Shown: positions 1-7,601, counted from the first letter of the stretch. The stretch: DNA of 12,816 nt from a bacterium (GCA_029781075.1 JAKOXJ010000013.1:1-12816), one strand, 5' to 3'. The notes: generated by a model not told the origin, from the sequence alone. Translations and numbers: made by a program.

Positions 1-2
1 CA

Positions 3-1415
3 ATATTTCTAAGTGTATTAATCTTCTACCGAGCAAAGGGCTATACCTTTACTAAGGATGGCCAGGTCGAAAAAAGAGGGATAATATTAGTGGACTCTGC
101 ACCAGTATCTGCCAAGATATATATCGATGGAAAATATATAGGTAAAAAAACAGACTACAAACTTGAGATAAACGAAGGTAGCCACGTTCTGAGACTTGAA
201 GCAAAGGGATACAGAACATGGGAGAGATCCTTTGATATCAAGTCAGAACAAGTCGAATGGTTCTACTATCCATATCTAATACCCACAACTTTAGTAACCC
301 AAGATATCCAGAAGAATATTAAGCCAAAGATCTATTCTAACCTAAATTCAGACAACAAAGTTATCGCCGTTTCTAAAGCCGGTGTTGGTAATACCGAGAG
401 CTTTAGCTTTGAGCTTTTAGATTTTAAAGAAGATGACCCCACCATGATAAATAACCCAGTACTAGTACCTACTCAGATATTCTCAAGACAAGCCGATGGA
501 TCGCTGGGCAGCATCTCCTTCCTGAACTGGAGCCCAAACGGAGACTCCATCTTCGTAGAACATAGTTATGACGGAAAGAAGGAGATAATCAATCTAAGAG
601 TTAATACGCCAGCAGAATCAACTAATTTAACAACTAGCGTTGGAGCGGACATATCTCAGTATCGCTATGATGACAAGTCTCATCTCTTTTTGCTAAAAGC
701 TGGTGAGCTAGGTATCTATGATCCCAAAACCCTAGTCAAGTCGTCAGTTATCGACACAGGGGTATTGAGCTTTAATAACTTTAAAGATGATAAATATGTC
801 TATGCTAAGAATAGTACTAACCCAACTCAACCTGGCACAGAAGTTTATATAAAAGATGGTCAGAACGCTCCAAAGAAGGTAACCCAAATGACCACAGGCA
901 GCCCTAACGATCTCGACTTCCAATACACCACAAATAGACGAATCAATTATCTTTCGATCTCTAATTCTGCAAACAAAGAGCTGGTTATTTATAAGAACCC
1001 TTTAGATTCTTCAGTCGAACCACTTGAGCCTCTTTTCCTTTCTACTTTTAATAGTATGCAATCAAACCAAATCAAAGAGAGTGTCCAAGGTTCGCCGCAG
1101 CCTGGAAGCTATATAGCATTACAGCTTGCTGCAGACTCTATATTTGTCTATAACTTTGAGGATGAATCTGCCCTAACCTATGATATAGACGAAGTCCAAG
1201 TTAGTGATATATCCTGGATTGATTCTGAACATCTGCAGGCAAAATCAACTGATGGAAAGATCTATTACTTTGACTATGATGGAAATTACGTTAACCAGAT
1301 TGCCACAACAAATCAGCCCTTTAGTTACTTTATAAAGGGCAAGAACAAGACAATAGTTATAAACCCCAGCCCAAATAACTCAGAAACAATCTCTGAGATC
1401 AGATTTAAGCAATAA
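3..1415 (+). CDS. Membrane-anchored PEGA-domain protein with propeller-like C-terminal region (5' end outside window)
   Basis: The reading frame is open from the window edge, so the gene starts upstream. A GTG at position 90 could be taken as a start, but it lies inside the domain and the codons before it read as protein. The first visible residues (IFLSVLIFYRAKGY) look like the end of an N-terminal transmembrane anchor followed by a basic stop-transfer. Roughly visible residues 28-97 form a PEGA domain: a short beta repeat with PVSAKIYIDGKYIG, an EGSHVLRLEAKGY segment and an aromatic end. The rest is beta-rich with phrases such as NWSPNGDSIFVEHS and ISWIDSEHLQAKS that recall TolB/WD-type propeller blades. 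PEGA domains are usually extracytoplasmic and linked to surface structures, so I infer an anchored protein facing outward. It ends 27 bases before the next gene on the same strand. The PEGA call is fairly secure; the propeller is an inference. Confidence 0.8.
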   Translation: MFLSVLIFYRAKGYTFTKDGQVEKRGIILVDSAPVSAKIYIDGKYIGKKTDYKLEINEGSHVLRLEAKGYRTWERSFDIKSEQVEWFYYPYLIPTTLVTQDIQKNIKPKIYSNLNSDNKVIAVSKAGVGNTESFSFELLDFKEDDPTMINNPVLVPTQIFSRQADGSLGSISFLNWSPNGDSIFVEHSYDGKKEIINLRVNTPAESTNLTTSVGADISQYRYDDKSHLFLLKAGELGIYDPKTLVKSSVIDTGVLSFNNFKDDKYVYAKNSTNPTQPGTEVYIKDGQNAPKKVTQMTTGSPNDLDFQYTTNRRINYLSISNSANKELVIYKNPLDSSVEPLEPLFLSTFNSMQSNQIKESVQGSPQPGSYIALQLAADSIFVYNFEDESALTYDIDEVQVSDISWIDSEHLQAKSTDGKIYYFDYDGNYVNQIATTNQPFSYFIKGKNKTIVINPSPNNSETISEIRFKQ

Positions 1416-1442
1416 GTTAAGAAACACAGAGTTTAATAAAAT

Positions 1443-2213
1443 ATGAAGACGCCCAAAGATAGCAATAACAAGAAACCGAAGAAGTCGTTTGAACAGAGTA
1501 AGAATCTAGTAAATGCAAGCTATCTCTTTGTGCTCGCAGCCACTCTTTTTGCGTGGAATAGCCAGTTCCAGGGTCGTTTAAGTGGTTTTGCTATACCAAG
1601 TCTTCTAGCCATCCTTGCCTTTGGGTTTATGTGGGTACACTATCTCACTGCCTATCTGAAGGCTAATTACGAGCCTGATCTGGACACTGCACGTAGTTCA
1701 AAAATAACCCAGTCCTTTGTCTTTGCAGCTATTATCGCTCACCCAGTATTCATCATCAGTAAACTCTACCAAGCCGGGTTCGGGTTACCCCCAGGTAGTT
1801 TTAAAACTTATTTTGGAGTTACCTCGGCACTATTTATCTCGCTTGGGACCCTATCTCTTCTAGCATTCTTAGCTTTTGAGTTTAGAGAATCCTTTAAGAA
1901 TAAACCGAAAGTTTGGCAATGGGTTCTTAGGGCAAATGATTTGGCTATGCTTCTTATTATCATTCATGGATTCAAGTTAGGATTCGTCATTAACTCTAGT
2001 AGCTTTAAATATGTTTGGATGTTTTACGGACTAAGCCTAACTTATTTCTACTACGACAAATATATTAATAAAGGCCTAGTTAAGAAATTCGCAGAATTAT
2101 TCATCATCGCTCTAGTACTGTTCGCTATGTTAATTATCAATCTAGCTACATCTACCAATAAAGTAGGCAGGGTGAGCCCAAAACAATATCCAGTAACAAG
2201 TAGTAAATATTAA
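1443..2213 (+). CDS. Polytopic membrane protein, possibly ferric-reductase-like
   Basis: This 256-residue protein has a basic, soluble N-terminus (residues 1-22, rich in Lys and Asn), then about six or seven hydrophobic segments near residues 25-40, 49-71, 90-108, 124-146, 163-182, 187-204 and 215-235. Histidines H66, H100 and H175 fall within or at the ends of helices. The GRLSGFAIPSLLAIL stretch and the W-x(14)-H arrangement around W160 and H175 resemble the ferric-reductase-like transmembrane fold, which binds haem through paired histidines. The expected partner His in the W-x-x-LH-type motif appears to be Asn165, and there is no FAD/NAD domain. A haem-binding role is therefore only a suggestion, and the gene may simply be an uncharacterised membrane protein. 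No Shine-Dalgarno is visible before the ATG. It sits between the PEGA gene and the epimerase-like gene with gaps of 27 and 17 bases, consistent with one transcript. Confidence 0.75.
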   Translation: MKTPKDSNNKKPKKSFEQSKNLVNASYLFVLAATLFAWNSQFQGRLSGFAIPSLLAILAFGFMWVHYLTAYLKANYEPDLDTARSSKITQSFVFAAIIAHPVFIISKLYQAGFGLPPGSFKTYFGVTSALFISLGTLSLLAFLAFEFRESFKNKPKVWQWVLRANDLAMLLIIIHGFKLGFVINSSSFKYVWMFYGLSLTYFYYDKYINKGLVKKFAELFIIALVLFAMLIINLATSTNKVGRVSPKQYPVTSSKY

Positions 2214-2230
2214 GTAACTATAAACTAGCT

Positions 2231-2887
2231 ATGCCCCTCGTAGTCCCGACAATAACAGCAAAAGATTCTCATGAATTTAGATCTCAAACTGAACTTATTG
2301 CCAGTATCTCAGACTATGCCCATATCGATCTTGCAAGCTCAGACTTCCAATCTGCCCAACAACTTGTTGATTACAAACAGATTTATATCGATCTTGTATT
2401 AACCTCATCGATCCACATCATGTATAAGGATCCTTTAGAAGTAGTAGGATATTTACTCGATTTACCAAACCTACCGAAGATGATAATCCTTCAGGCAGAA
2501 TCTCACTCTAGCTCTCTTCTAGAAGCGATAAAATTGATAAAAGATTCGCCAGCTTCGCTAGGCATAGCTCTTCTCCAGGAGTCAAGGCCAGAAGATTATT
2601 CACAAATAATTAGCCTAGCGGATCAGGCCCTCATCTTTTCTGGCACACTAGGTAAACACGGCGGACATGCAGACCTAGAACTATTAACTAAGATCGAAGA
2701 TATTAAAAAAATTAAAAAAGATATAGAGATTGCCTGGGATGGAGGTATTAACGAAACTAATATCTCCGAAATATCAAAATCAGGAGTCGATATTTTATAT
2801 GTTGGCAGTACTATCCACAAAGCATCGGATCCATATAGCAAACTGCAAGAACTCCAAAACCTTGTGGATACAACAACTAGTATATAA
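2231..2887 (+). CDS. Divergent ribulose-phosphate 3-epimerase-like TIM-barrel protein
   Basis: The 218-residue length matches ribulose-phosphate 3-epimerase, which interconverts ribulose-5-phosphate and xylulose-5-phosphate in the cytosol using a divalent metal. Four positions that match the family's metal and catalytic residues are visible: H31 and D33 in AHIDLASSDF, H62 in SIHIMYKDP and D170 in IAWDGGIN. The phosphate-binding loop also fits: DGGIN at 170-174 and YVGSTIHKASDP near the C-terminus. The usual N-terminal SIL-S-AD strand is replaced by VVPTITAKD, the HxDVMDG motif has lost its MDG, the loop normally written GxGGQxF reads SGTLGKHGGHAD, and a Gln stands where a His is common (ILQAES). 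The fold and family are likely. Whether it still acts on pentose phosphates is uncertain, so I give no symbol. It follows the membrane gene by 17 bases. Confidence 0.75.
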   Translation: MPLVVPTITAKDSHEFRSQTELIASISDYAHIDLASSDFQSAQQLVDYKQIYIDLVLTSSIHIMYKDPLEVVGYLLDLPNLPKMIILQAESHSSSLLEAIKLIKDSPASLGIALLQESRPEDYSQIISLADQALIFSGTLGKHGGHADLELLTKIEDIKKIKKDIEIAWDGGINETNISEISKSGVDILYVGSTIHKASDPYSKLQELQNLVDTTTSI

Positions 2888-2913
2888 CAGTCTTAACCAT
2901 ACACCATATATAG

Positions 2914-2922
2914 TGCTATAGT
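2914..2922 (+). promoter_or_regulatory. Weak candidate extended -10 upstream of the cysteine-containing hypothetical gene
   Basis: TGCTATAGT matches the extended -10 form TGnTATAnT in the 73-base gap before the ATG at 2961. A second candidate, CATAAT at 2933-2938, is nearer the gene. No convincing -35 is seen for either. The call rests only on short motif matches. Confidence 0.25.
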
Positions 2923-2960
2923 AACAACTAAGCATAATAAAAAACCAAAAAAAGATAAGA

Positions 2961-3695
2961 ATGGCAAAAGGTCCTTATAGTCCAGGCAATACTACGGTAT
3001 CCGAAGTTAATGGGGGCAATCCTAGATTCAATGATACTGGTGGTCACACTGGCTCAGATGTCTTAACTCAAGTTCTGCATGATGAAGATCGACGCCTCAT
3101 GCTTGCCATAGAGGAGGTCTCAGTACCCCTACCCGTTCATGAAGAGGGGAGGTTATTTGACCTATCTGTAGGAGTCGTAGATAAGTCTGGTTCATTGGCT
3201 AGGGTGGCTAGTCAGAAATGCATTCATCAGATCACGCAAGCACCACACAGATTTTATGAAGGTCAAATTAGCCTGGGTGACATAATTAAAAACGTAAGGA
3301 GCCTTGCTCGCTTAGCGATTGCAGAGAATGAGAGGGTTTACGGGATATCTGAATGTAAAAAATCATGTATCCTTGCAACGCTTGGTAAGTGTCCGTTAGC
3401 TATGCTTGACCTAGAAATATCTGAGTCAGCTTTTGCAGAGCTAGTCGGCATACAGTTAAAATCTAAGAAACCACCAAAGAAAGAACCTTCGGGTGTGTCT
3501 ACTTTTAAATTCTTCTCTAGTCGCTCCTTCAGTATCCGTCCTCCGGGTCTTCCATTATCAACAGAAGAGCAGCTCCAAGAAGTATCGGCAGAAGACCACA
3601 TTTGTAAATGGTGGTCAAAATATAGGCCAAAACCAAAGCAAAGGCATGTAGGGGATTCTACTAAGTTTCCAGAGCAATCAGTACTAGATCTGTAA
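2961..3695 (+). CDS. Hypothetical protein, cysteine-containing, family not recognised
   Basis: I do not recognise this 244-residue protein. It has no obvious signal peptide or membrane segment and looks cytosolic. The first ~35 residues are Gly/Asn/Thr-rich and probably flexible. A central region (about 37-165) has mixed beta and helical character. Cysteines are at C87, C132, C136, C144 and C215; the C132-x3-C136-x7-C144 group (ECKKSC and GKCP) could bind a metal or a cluster, though the spacing matches no motif I can name. The C-terminal ~75 residues are basic and Pro/Ser-rich. The ATG follows an A-rich tract with a weak purine run (AGATAAG) rather than a true Shine-Dalgarno. A 73-base gap separates it from the epimerase-like gene, so it may have its own promoter. 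Its stop lies one base from the stop of the convergent typA gene. Confidence 0.7.
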   Translation: MAKGPYSPGNTTVSEVNGGNPRFNDTGGHTGSDVLTQVLHDEDRRLMLAIEEVSVPLPVHEEGRLFDLSVGVVDKSGSLARVASQKCIHQITQAPHRFYEGQISLGDIIKNVRSLARLAIAENERVYGISECKKSCILATLGKCPLAMLDLEISESAFAELVGIQLKSKKPPKKEPSGVSTFKFFSSRSFSIRPPGLPLSTEEQLQEVSAEDHICKWWSKYRPKPKQRHVGDSTKFPEQSVLDL

Positions 3696-3696
3696 G

Positions 3697-5508
3697 CTAC
3701 TTCTTATTCTTCTTTCTCTCATTAGCACTTAAGTATCGTTTTCTTAGTCTTAGGTTTTCTGGAGTAACTTCTAGTAGCTCATCGTCTTCTAAGAAGTCGA
3801 GAGACTCTTCTAAGCTCAAGATTGTTGCAGGAGTTAGTTGGACAGTTCCATCAGAGCTTGAAGAACGGATATTAGTTAGGTGTTTTTCTTTACAAATATT
3901 TACCTCCATATCCTCTTTACGGAGATTCAATCCAATAATCTGACCCATATAAACCTTTTCAGTAGGCTTAATAAATACAGTTCCACGCTCCTGAGCATTT
4001 TCTAGGGAGTAAGGAGTGGCCACACCAGTCTCAAAGCTGATCAAAGCCCCATTTCTAGTCTGCGGGATAGCTCCACCTAGGGGCTGATAACCAACAGTTA
4101 GGCTACTCATTATCGCTGTACCCTTAGTCGCTGTGAGCATTAGCCCACGAAGTCCAATCAGTGCACGAGTAGGAATCTGATATACCAGTCGGACGCCTCT
4201 TAGGTTTAAATCTTGTGACTGTAATTGAGCTCGCCTTGCCCCAAGCTCTGTTTGTACTGCACCTACAAACTCTTGAGGGACTTCGATAGTGAGCTCTTCA
4301 AGTGGCTCCATTATTTTGCCATCGATTTCTTTAGTGACAACTTGCGGACGTCCAACCTCTAGCTCAAACCCCTCACGTCTTAGATCTTCTATCAAAACAG
4401 AAAGATGTAACTCACCTCTACCAGAAACAATAAAGCCAATTCCATCATCTTCTACTCGAAGGCTAACATTAGTCTCCAGTTCTCTCTTTAATCTATCTCC
4501 AATTTGTCGAGAGGTTGTGAATTCCCCCTCTTGCCCCTTAAATGGGGAAGTATTTGGACCCATGTACATCTTTAGTGTTGGCGCTTCTACTTCCAAAACT
4601 GGTAGAGCTTCTGGATTAGATTCATCACAGACAGTTTCACCAATCTCAGCTTTGTCAGCACCAGTGAAGGCAACTAGATCGCCAGCCGGAGCTTCAGAAG
4701 CCTCTTCTTTGGCAAGGCCCTTAAAGGTAAATAGATCAACAATCTTAAACTTAACTTCAGATCCGTCCTTCTTCATTAAAACCATTTGCTGGTTTTTCTT
4801 AATATCTCCTCGTCCAATCTTTCCAACAGCGTATTTACCTTTAAAGTTGTCCCATTCTAAGCTGGTAATTAGTAGCTGTGTAGCTCCTTCACCAACTTTT
4901 GGAGAAGGGATCTTTTCGACAATCGCCCTAAAGATGCAACTTAGGTCTCCAGAGACACTTGGGTCACTCGGGATCTCTTCCCAGGCTTTCGCATCTCTAC
5001 CAATAGCATAATAAACAGGGTAGTGGAGCTGTGAGTCATCAGTTGCAAGTTCTAAGAATAGGTCCGCGAGTTCATCTTCCACTTCTTCTATCCTGCTACC
5101 ATCTTTATCTATCTTATTGATGACAACTATTGGTTTCAATCCTGCCTCCAGGGCCTTACCAAGAACGAACTTAGTCTGCGGCATCGGCCCTTCCTGAGCA
5201 TCCACCACTAATAGGCATCCATCGGCCATACCTAGAGTTCTCTCTACCTCGCCACCGAAGTCAGCGTGACCTGGAGTATCTATGATGTTAAACTTATAGT
5301 CTTCATAATTTACCGCTGTAATCTTAGCTGTAATGGTAATGCCTCGCTCTTTTTCTTGAGCAAGCTTGTCCATAATCAAGCTCTGTTCCATCTCAGCCTG
5401 ATTATCTCTAAAGGTATTAGATTGTTTTAGAAGACCATCGACCAGAGTGGTCTTACCATGGTCGACGTGGGCGATAATTGCCAGATTTCGTAGTTTAGAT
5501 GTTTCCAT
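3697..5508 (-). CDS. typA: Translational GTPase TypA/BipA
   Basis: The 603-residue protein is a full-length member of the TypA/BipA family, a ribosome-binding GTPase of the EF-G type that supports ribosome assembly and stress or cold adaptation. The GTPase motifs are complete: AHVDHGKTT (P-loop, residues 13-21), ERGITI with T58 (switch I), DTPGHADF (77-84) and NKID (131-134). Domains II, III and V follow, and then the family-specific C-terminal region with VYQIPTRALIGLRG and GALISFETGVATPYSL, which separates TypA from EF-G and LepA. No Shine-Dalgarno is visible before the ATG. The upstream intergenic region holds a predicted promoter and a terminator-like hairpin. The stop is one base from that of the convergent gene on the plus strand, with no hairpin between them. 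An antisense open frame at 4289-5011 is a shadow of this gene. Confidence 0.97.
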   Translation of the reverse strand: METSKLRNLAIIAHVDHGKTTLVDGLLKQSNTFRDNQAEMEQSLIMDKLAQEKERGITITAKITAVNYEDYKFNIIDTPGHADFGGEVERTLGMADGCLLVVDAQEGPMPQTKFVLGKALEAGLKPIVVINKIDKDGSRIEEVEDELADLFLELATDDSQLHYPVYYAIGRDAKAWEEIPSDPSVSGDLSCIFRAIVEKIPSPKVGEGATQLLITSLEWDNFKGKYAVGKIGRGDIKKNQQMVLMKKDGSEVKFKIVDLFTFKGLAKEEASEAPAGDLVAFTGADKAEIGETVCDESNPEALPVLEVEAPTLKMYMGPNTSPFKGQEGEFTTSRQIGDRLKRELETNVSLRVEDDGIGFIVSGRGELHLSVLIEDLRREGFELEVGRPQVVTKEIDGKIMEPLEELTIEVPQEFVGAVQTELGARRAQLQSQDLNLRGVRLVYQIPTRALIGLRGLMLTATKGTAIMSSLTVGYQPLGGAIPQTRNGALISFETGVATPYSLENAQERGTVFIKPTEKVYMGQIIGLNLRKEDMEVNICKEKHLTNIRSSSSDGTVQLTPATILSLEESLDFLEDDELLEVTPENLRLRKRYLSANERKKNKK

Positions 5509-5533
5509 ATTTTTAGTAATTTCATTTGAGCTT

Positions 5534-5564
5534 AAAAAAGCCAGTCGGCTAAATCACCACTGGC
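5534..5564 (-). terminator. Rho-independent terminator or attenuator hairpin between the ~170-residue gene and typA
   Basis: Read on the minus strand, a GCCAGT / ACTGGC stem (5564-5559 with 5545-5540) is followed directly by six T residues (5539-5534). The loop can pair further as GGT with GCC, leaving one bulged base. There is no T-run on the other side, so it acts in one direction only. It fits as the terminator of the upstream gene ending at 5578. However, it also lies downstream of the predicted typA -10 box, so it may form in the typA leader. Confidence 0.75.
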
Positions 5565-5576
5565 GAATCTATAATT

Positions 5577-5585
5577 ATTATACCA
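5577..5585 (-). promoter_or_regulatory. Predicted extended -10 promoter for typA
   Basis: The minus strand reads TGGTATAAT, a perfect extended -10, overlapping the stop codon of the preceding gene. Transcription would start near 5569-5570, just before the hairpin at 5564-5540. No good -35 is visible, which is common for extended -10 promoters. Confidence 0.5.
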
Positions 5586-6090
5586 TATTTAAGTAACGCT
5601 TTAGTGCCTCTTCTCTAAGCTCAGCAGTAGTCCTTCCAGTACTAACCTCGTTGAGTAGCTTTTGAGGGTCTATATCTTCGATACTAATAGTCATCTCTCT
5701 ACCACCAAGCATAACCCCCACCTCTTCTTTTCGTCCCTCTGTGAATCTTTTATCAACAAATTTTTTAATCATCCTACTAGAGAATCCACCATCGAACATG
5801 AAAGCATATGAATCAAGATCTCCTACATTAAATCCTCGTCTTCTTGAAGTATGCATCATAGTAGAGAGGTCTTTAGCTAAATACAAATAGTGGGTTGGTT
5901 CTTCGTCTGATTCGCTATCAATTACCTCGTGTTTAATAATCCGAGACCTCCCCTCGAGCGCATCAGCCAAAAGAGCTGCACCAATACAGTTTGCTCCACC
6001 TCGTTCTATCCCTGCGAATGGATTTGAGACGTCTTCCTCATATTTAGGCATAATAGTGCTGATAATACCCGGCGTGTCGTTTATAATCAT
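5578..6090 (-). CDS. Hypothetical protein of about 170 residues upstream of typA
   Basis: I do not recognise this protein. It has no membrane segment or signal peptide and is acidic and mixed alpha/beta. A GGANCIGAALLADAL segment has a conserved look, with one Cys at the start of a hydrophobic helix, and THYLYLAKD follows about 30 residues later. This Cys-then-His order recalls transglutaminase-like or papain-like folds, but the match is too thin to assign activity. I start the gene at the ATG at 6090-6088. The ATG nine bases upstream (6099) touches the predicted -10 box and would lie before the transcription start; using it would add MHP. The gene is divergent from gltX, and a hairpin plus U-run follows its stop. 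Confidence 0.7.
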   Translation of the reverse strand: MIINDTPGIISTIMPKYEEDVSNPFAGIERGGANCIGAALLADALEGRSRIIKHEVIDSESDEEPTHYLYLAKDLSTMMHTSRRRGFNVGDLDSYAFMFDGGFSSRMIKKFVDKRFTEGRKEEVGVMLGGREMTISIEDIDPQKLLNEVSTGRTTAELREEALKRYLNMV

Positions 6091-6099
6091 AGGATGCAT

Positions 6100-6108
6100 A
6101 TTATAACA
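6100..6108 (-). promoter_or_regulatory. Extended -10 promoter for the ~170-residue gene
   Basis: The minus strand reads TGTTATAAT, a perfect extended -10. Transcription should begin around 6093-6091, one to three bases before the ATG at 6090, which predicts an essentially leaderless mRNA. It is back to back with the gltX promoter at 6143-6151. Confidence 0.6.
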
Positions 6109-6142
6109 GTTAGATAATCATAAGTCAATGAAATAACAGCTT

Positions 6143-6151
6143 TGATATAAT
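6143..6151 (+). promoter_or_regulatory. Extended -10 promoter for gltX
   Basis: TGATATAAT is a perfect extended -10. The expected start near 6157-6159 is three to five bases before the ATG at 6162. An ATG at 6150 overlaps the box itself and so is unlikely to be used. Confidence 0.6.
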
Positions 6152-6161
6152 GTCAAACAAG

Positions 6162-7568
6162 ATGTCAGAAAATGTTATAGTACGATTTTGTCCAAGCCCA
6201 ACCGGACCAATCCATATTGGTTCCGTAAGGACTGGACTCTTTGTCTGGTTATTTGCACGTCAAAATGATGGCAGATTTATCCTAAGAATAGAAGATACGG
6301 ATAAAAAACGAGAGATCGAAGGCGGAGTCCAGATTATTAAAGATACCCTAGAAGCTGTAAGACTAGACTGGGATGAATTCGCTCTTCAGTCAGAAAGAAA
6401 AGATCTCCATAGACAATACGGACAGAAGTTATACGAAAAAGGACTGGCTTATGCTGACGATGTAGCTCCAGAAGAAGTTGAGCAGTGGCGCATGGATGCT
6501 CAAACAAAAGAGAAACCTTTTCTTTACAGAGATTATATTACAGAAGATCGAATCGTCCCCTGGGAATATGGCAAAAATTCTCTTCGCTTAAAATCTAACC
6601 CAAAAACATACAATTGGCATGACGAAGTAAGAGGGGATCTTTCTGCCGGACCAGAAACAATCGATGATCTTGTTCTAATTAAAGCTGATGGGCTAGCAAC
6701 ATATAATTTCTGCCACATAGTCGATGATCACGACATGGGTATAACGCACATCTTCCGTGCAGATGAGTTCATTTCTTCAACTCCAAAATACCTAAATATT
6801 TATGAGGCCTTAGAAATTGATCATCCAAAGTTCGTAACCTTAGCCCCAATCATGGCCGAAAACGGTAAAAAGAAACTTGGTAAGCGGGACGGAGCTAAAG
6901 ATGTTCTCGAATATATCCAAGATGGAATTCTAGTAGAAGGGTTATTGAACTTCTTGGCACTGCTTGGATGGAATCCTGGCAAGGGTAATAATCAGGAGAT
7001 ATTTACTGTTGATGAGCTGATCAAAGAGTTTTCAATTGAAGGGATTGGTAGATCTGGAGCCAATTATGATACTAAGAGACTAGAATGGATCAACGGGCAT
7101 CATATCAGAATGAAGAATATTGATGAACTTTATGAACTCTCTGAAAAGTTCTGGCCAGAAACTTCAAAAAACTCAACTGATGATTATAAAAAAGAAGTCC
7201 TCGGTCTAATACAAGAAAGACTGAAGTTCCTAAAAGAAATCCCAGAGCTAACTAACTTCTTCTTCGAAGAACCAAAATTAAAAAAAGAAGAATTGCTCAA
7301 CATTAAGAACTTAGAACAAGACTTTGCAAAAGAACTCCTTAAATCCACCATAGAAGAGCTTGAACGTTCTGACTTTACACCGGAAGATATACAAACTATG
7401 CTAAATAATCTTCTAGTAAAACATGAAACTAAGCCAGGCATCCTCTTTGCCCTTATAAGAAACGCAGTATCCGGAGCCAAGGTCACCCCGCCTCTTGCCG
7501 AGACCATGAGTGTCTTAGGGAAGAAGTCAACCTTATTACGACTAAAAAATTCAATATCACTATTGTAA
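6162..7568 (+). CDS. gltX: Glutamyl-tRNA synthetase
   Basis: This class I aminoacyl-tRNA synthetase charges tRNA-Glu, and possibly tRNA-Gln for later amidation, in the cytosol. Residue numbers here count from the ATG at 6150. The signature region RFCPSPTGPIHIGS (12-25) holds the HIGH-type motif, followed by VRTGLFVWLFAR and FILRIEDTD. The KMSKS-type loop reads KKLGKRDGAKDV (241-252), with Gly where Ser is usual (KLSKR). Other family landmarks are present, including YNFCHIVDDHDMGITHIFRADEFISSTPKY and LLNFLALLGWNPG. The helical C-terminal region (about 330-472) is the anticodon-binding part. The usual Cys zinc cluster of some bacterial enzymes is not seen. I prefer the ATG at 6162 (468 residues) because the first ATG lies within the -10 box. 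Confidence 0.96.
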   Translation: MSENVIVRFCPSPTGPIHIGSVRTGLFVWLFARQNDGRFILRIEDTDKKREIEGGVQIIKDTLEAVRLDWDEFALQSERKDLHRQYGQKLYEKGLAYADDVAPEEVEQWRMDAQTKEKPFLYRDYITEDRIVPWEYGKNSLRLKSNPKTYNWHDEVRGDLSAGPETIDDLVLIKADGLATYNFCHIVDDHDMGITHIFRADEFISSTPKYLNIYEALEIDHPKFVTLAPIMAENGKKKLGKRDGAKDVLEYIQDGILVEGLLNFLALLGWNPGKGNNQEIFTVDELIKEFSIEGIGRSGANYDTKRLEWINGHHIRMKNIDELYELSEKFWPETSKNSTDDYKKEVLGLIQERLKFLKEIPELTNFFFEEPKLKKEELLNIKNLEQDFAKELLKSTIEELERSDFTPEDIQTMLNNLLVKHETKPGILFALIRNAVSGAKVTPPLAETMSVLGKKSTLLRLKNSISLL

Positions 7569-7578
7569 TTCTCTATAT

Positions 7579-7600
7579 CTGGTGTTAAGCTGGTGATTAA
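7579..7600 (+). repeat. Tandem 11-base imperfect repeat before the small membrane gene
   Basis: CTGGTGTTAAG is followed immediately by CTGGTGATTAA: two copies that differ at two positions, one of them the last base. The second copy carries the GGTGA ribosome-binding site of the next gene, so the repeat gives two candidate binding boxes 11 bases apart. Confidence 0.45.
7592..7596 (+). promoter_or_regulatory. Ribosome binding site that decides the start of the 73-residue gene
   Basis: GGTGA-type bases (7592-7596, TGGTG with the following A) lie about six bases before the ATG at 7602. The GTG at 7593 falls inside this site, so it is unlikely to be the start codon. Confidence 0.5.
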
Positions 7601-7601
7601 T

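Noticed and set aside
90..92. GTG start for the PEGA gene
   Set aside because: The frame is open to the window edge and the upstream codons encode a plausible membrane anchor and linker, so the gene begins outside the window.
2730..2921. A 63-codon frame overlapping the end of the epimerase-like gene
   Set aside because: It is out of frame with DGGIN and GSTI motifs that define the real gene, and it has no start signal.
4289..5011. A 240-codon open frame antisense to typA
   Set aside because: It lies wholly within typA, is low-complexity Ser/Pro/Leu in composition as expected for an antisense frame, and matches no family I know.
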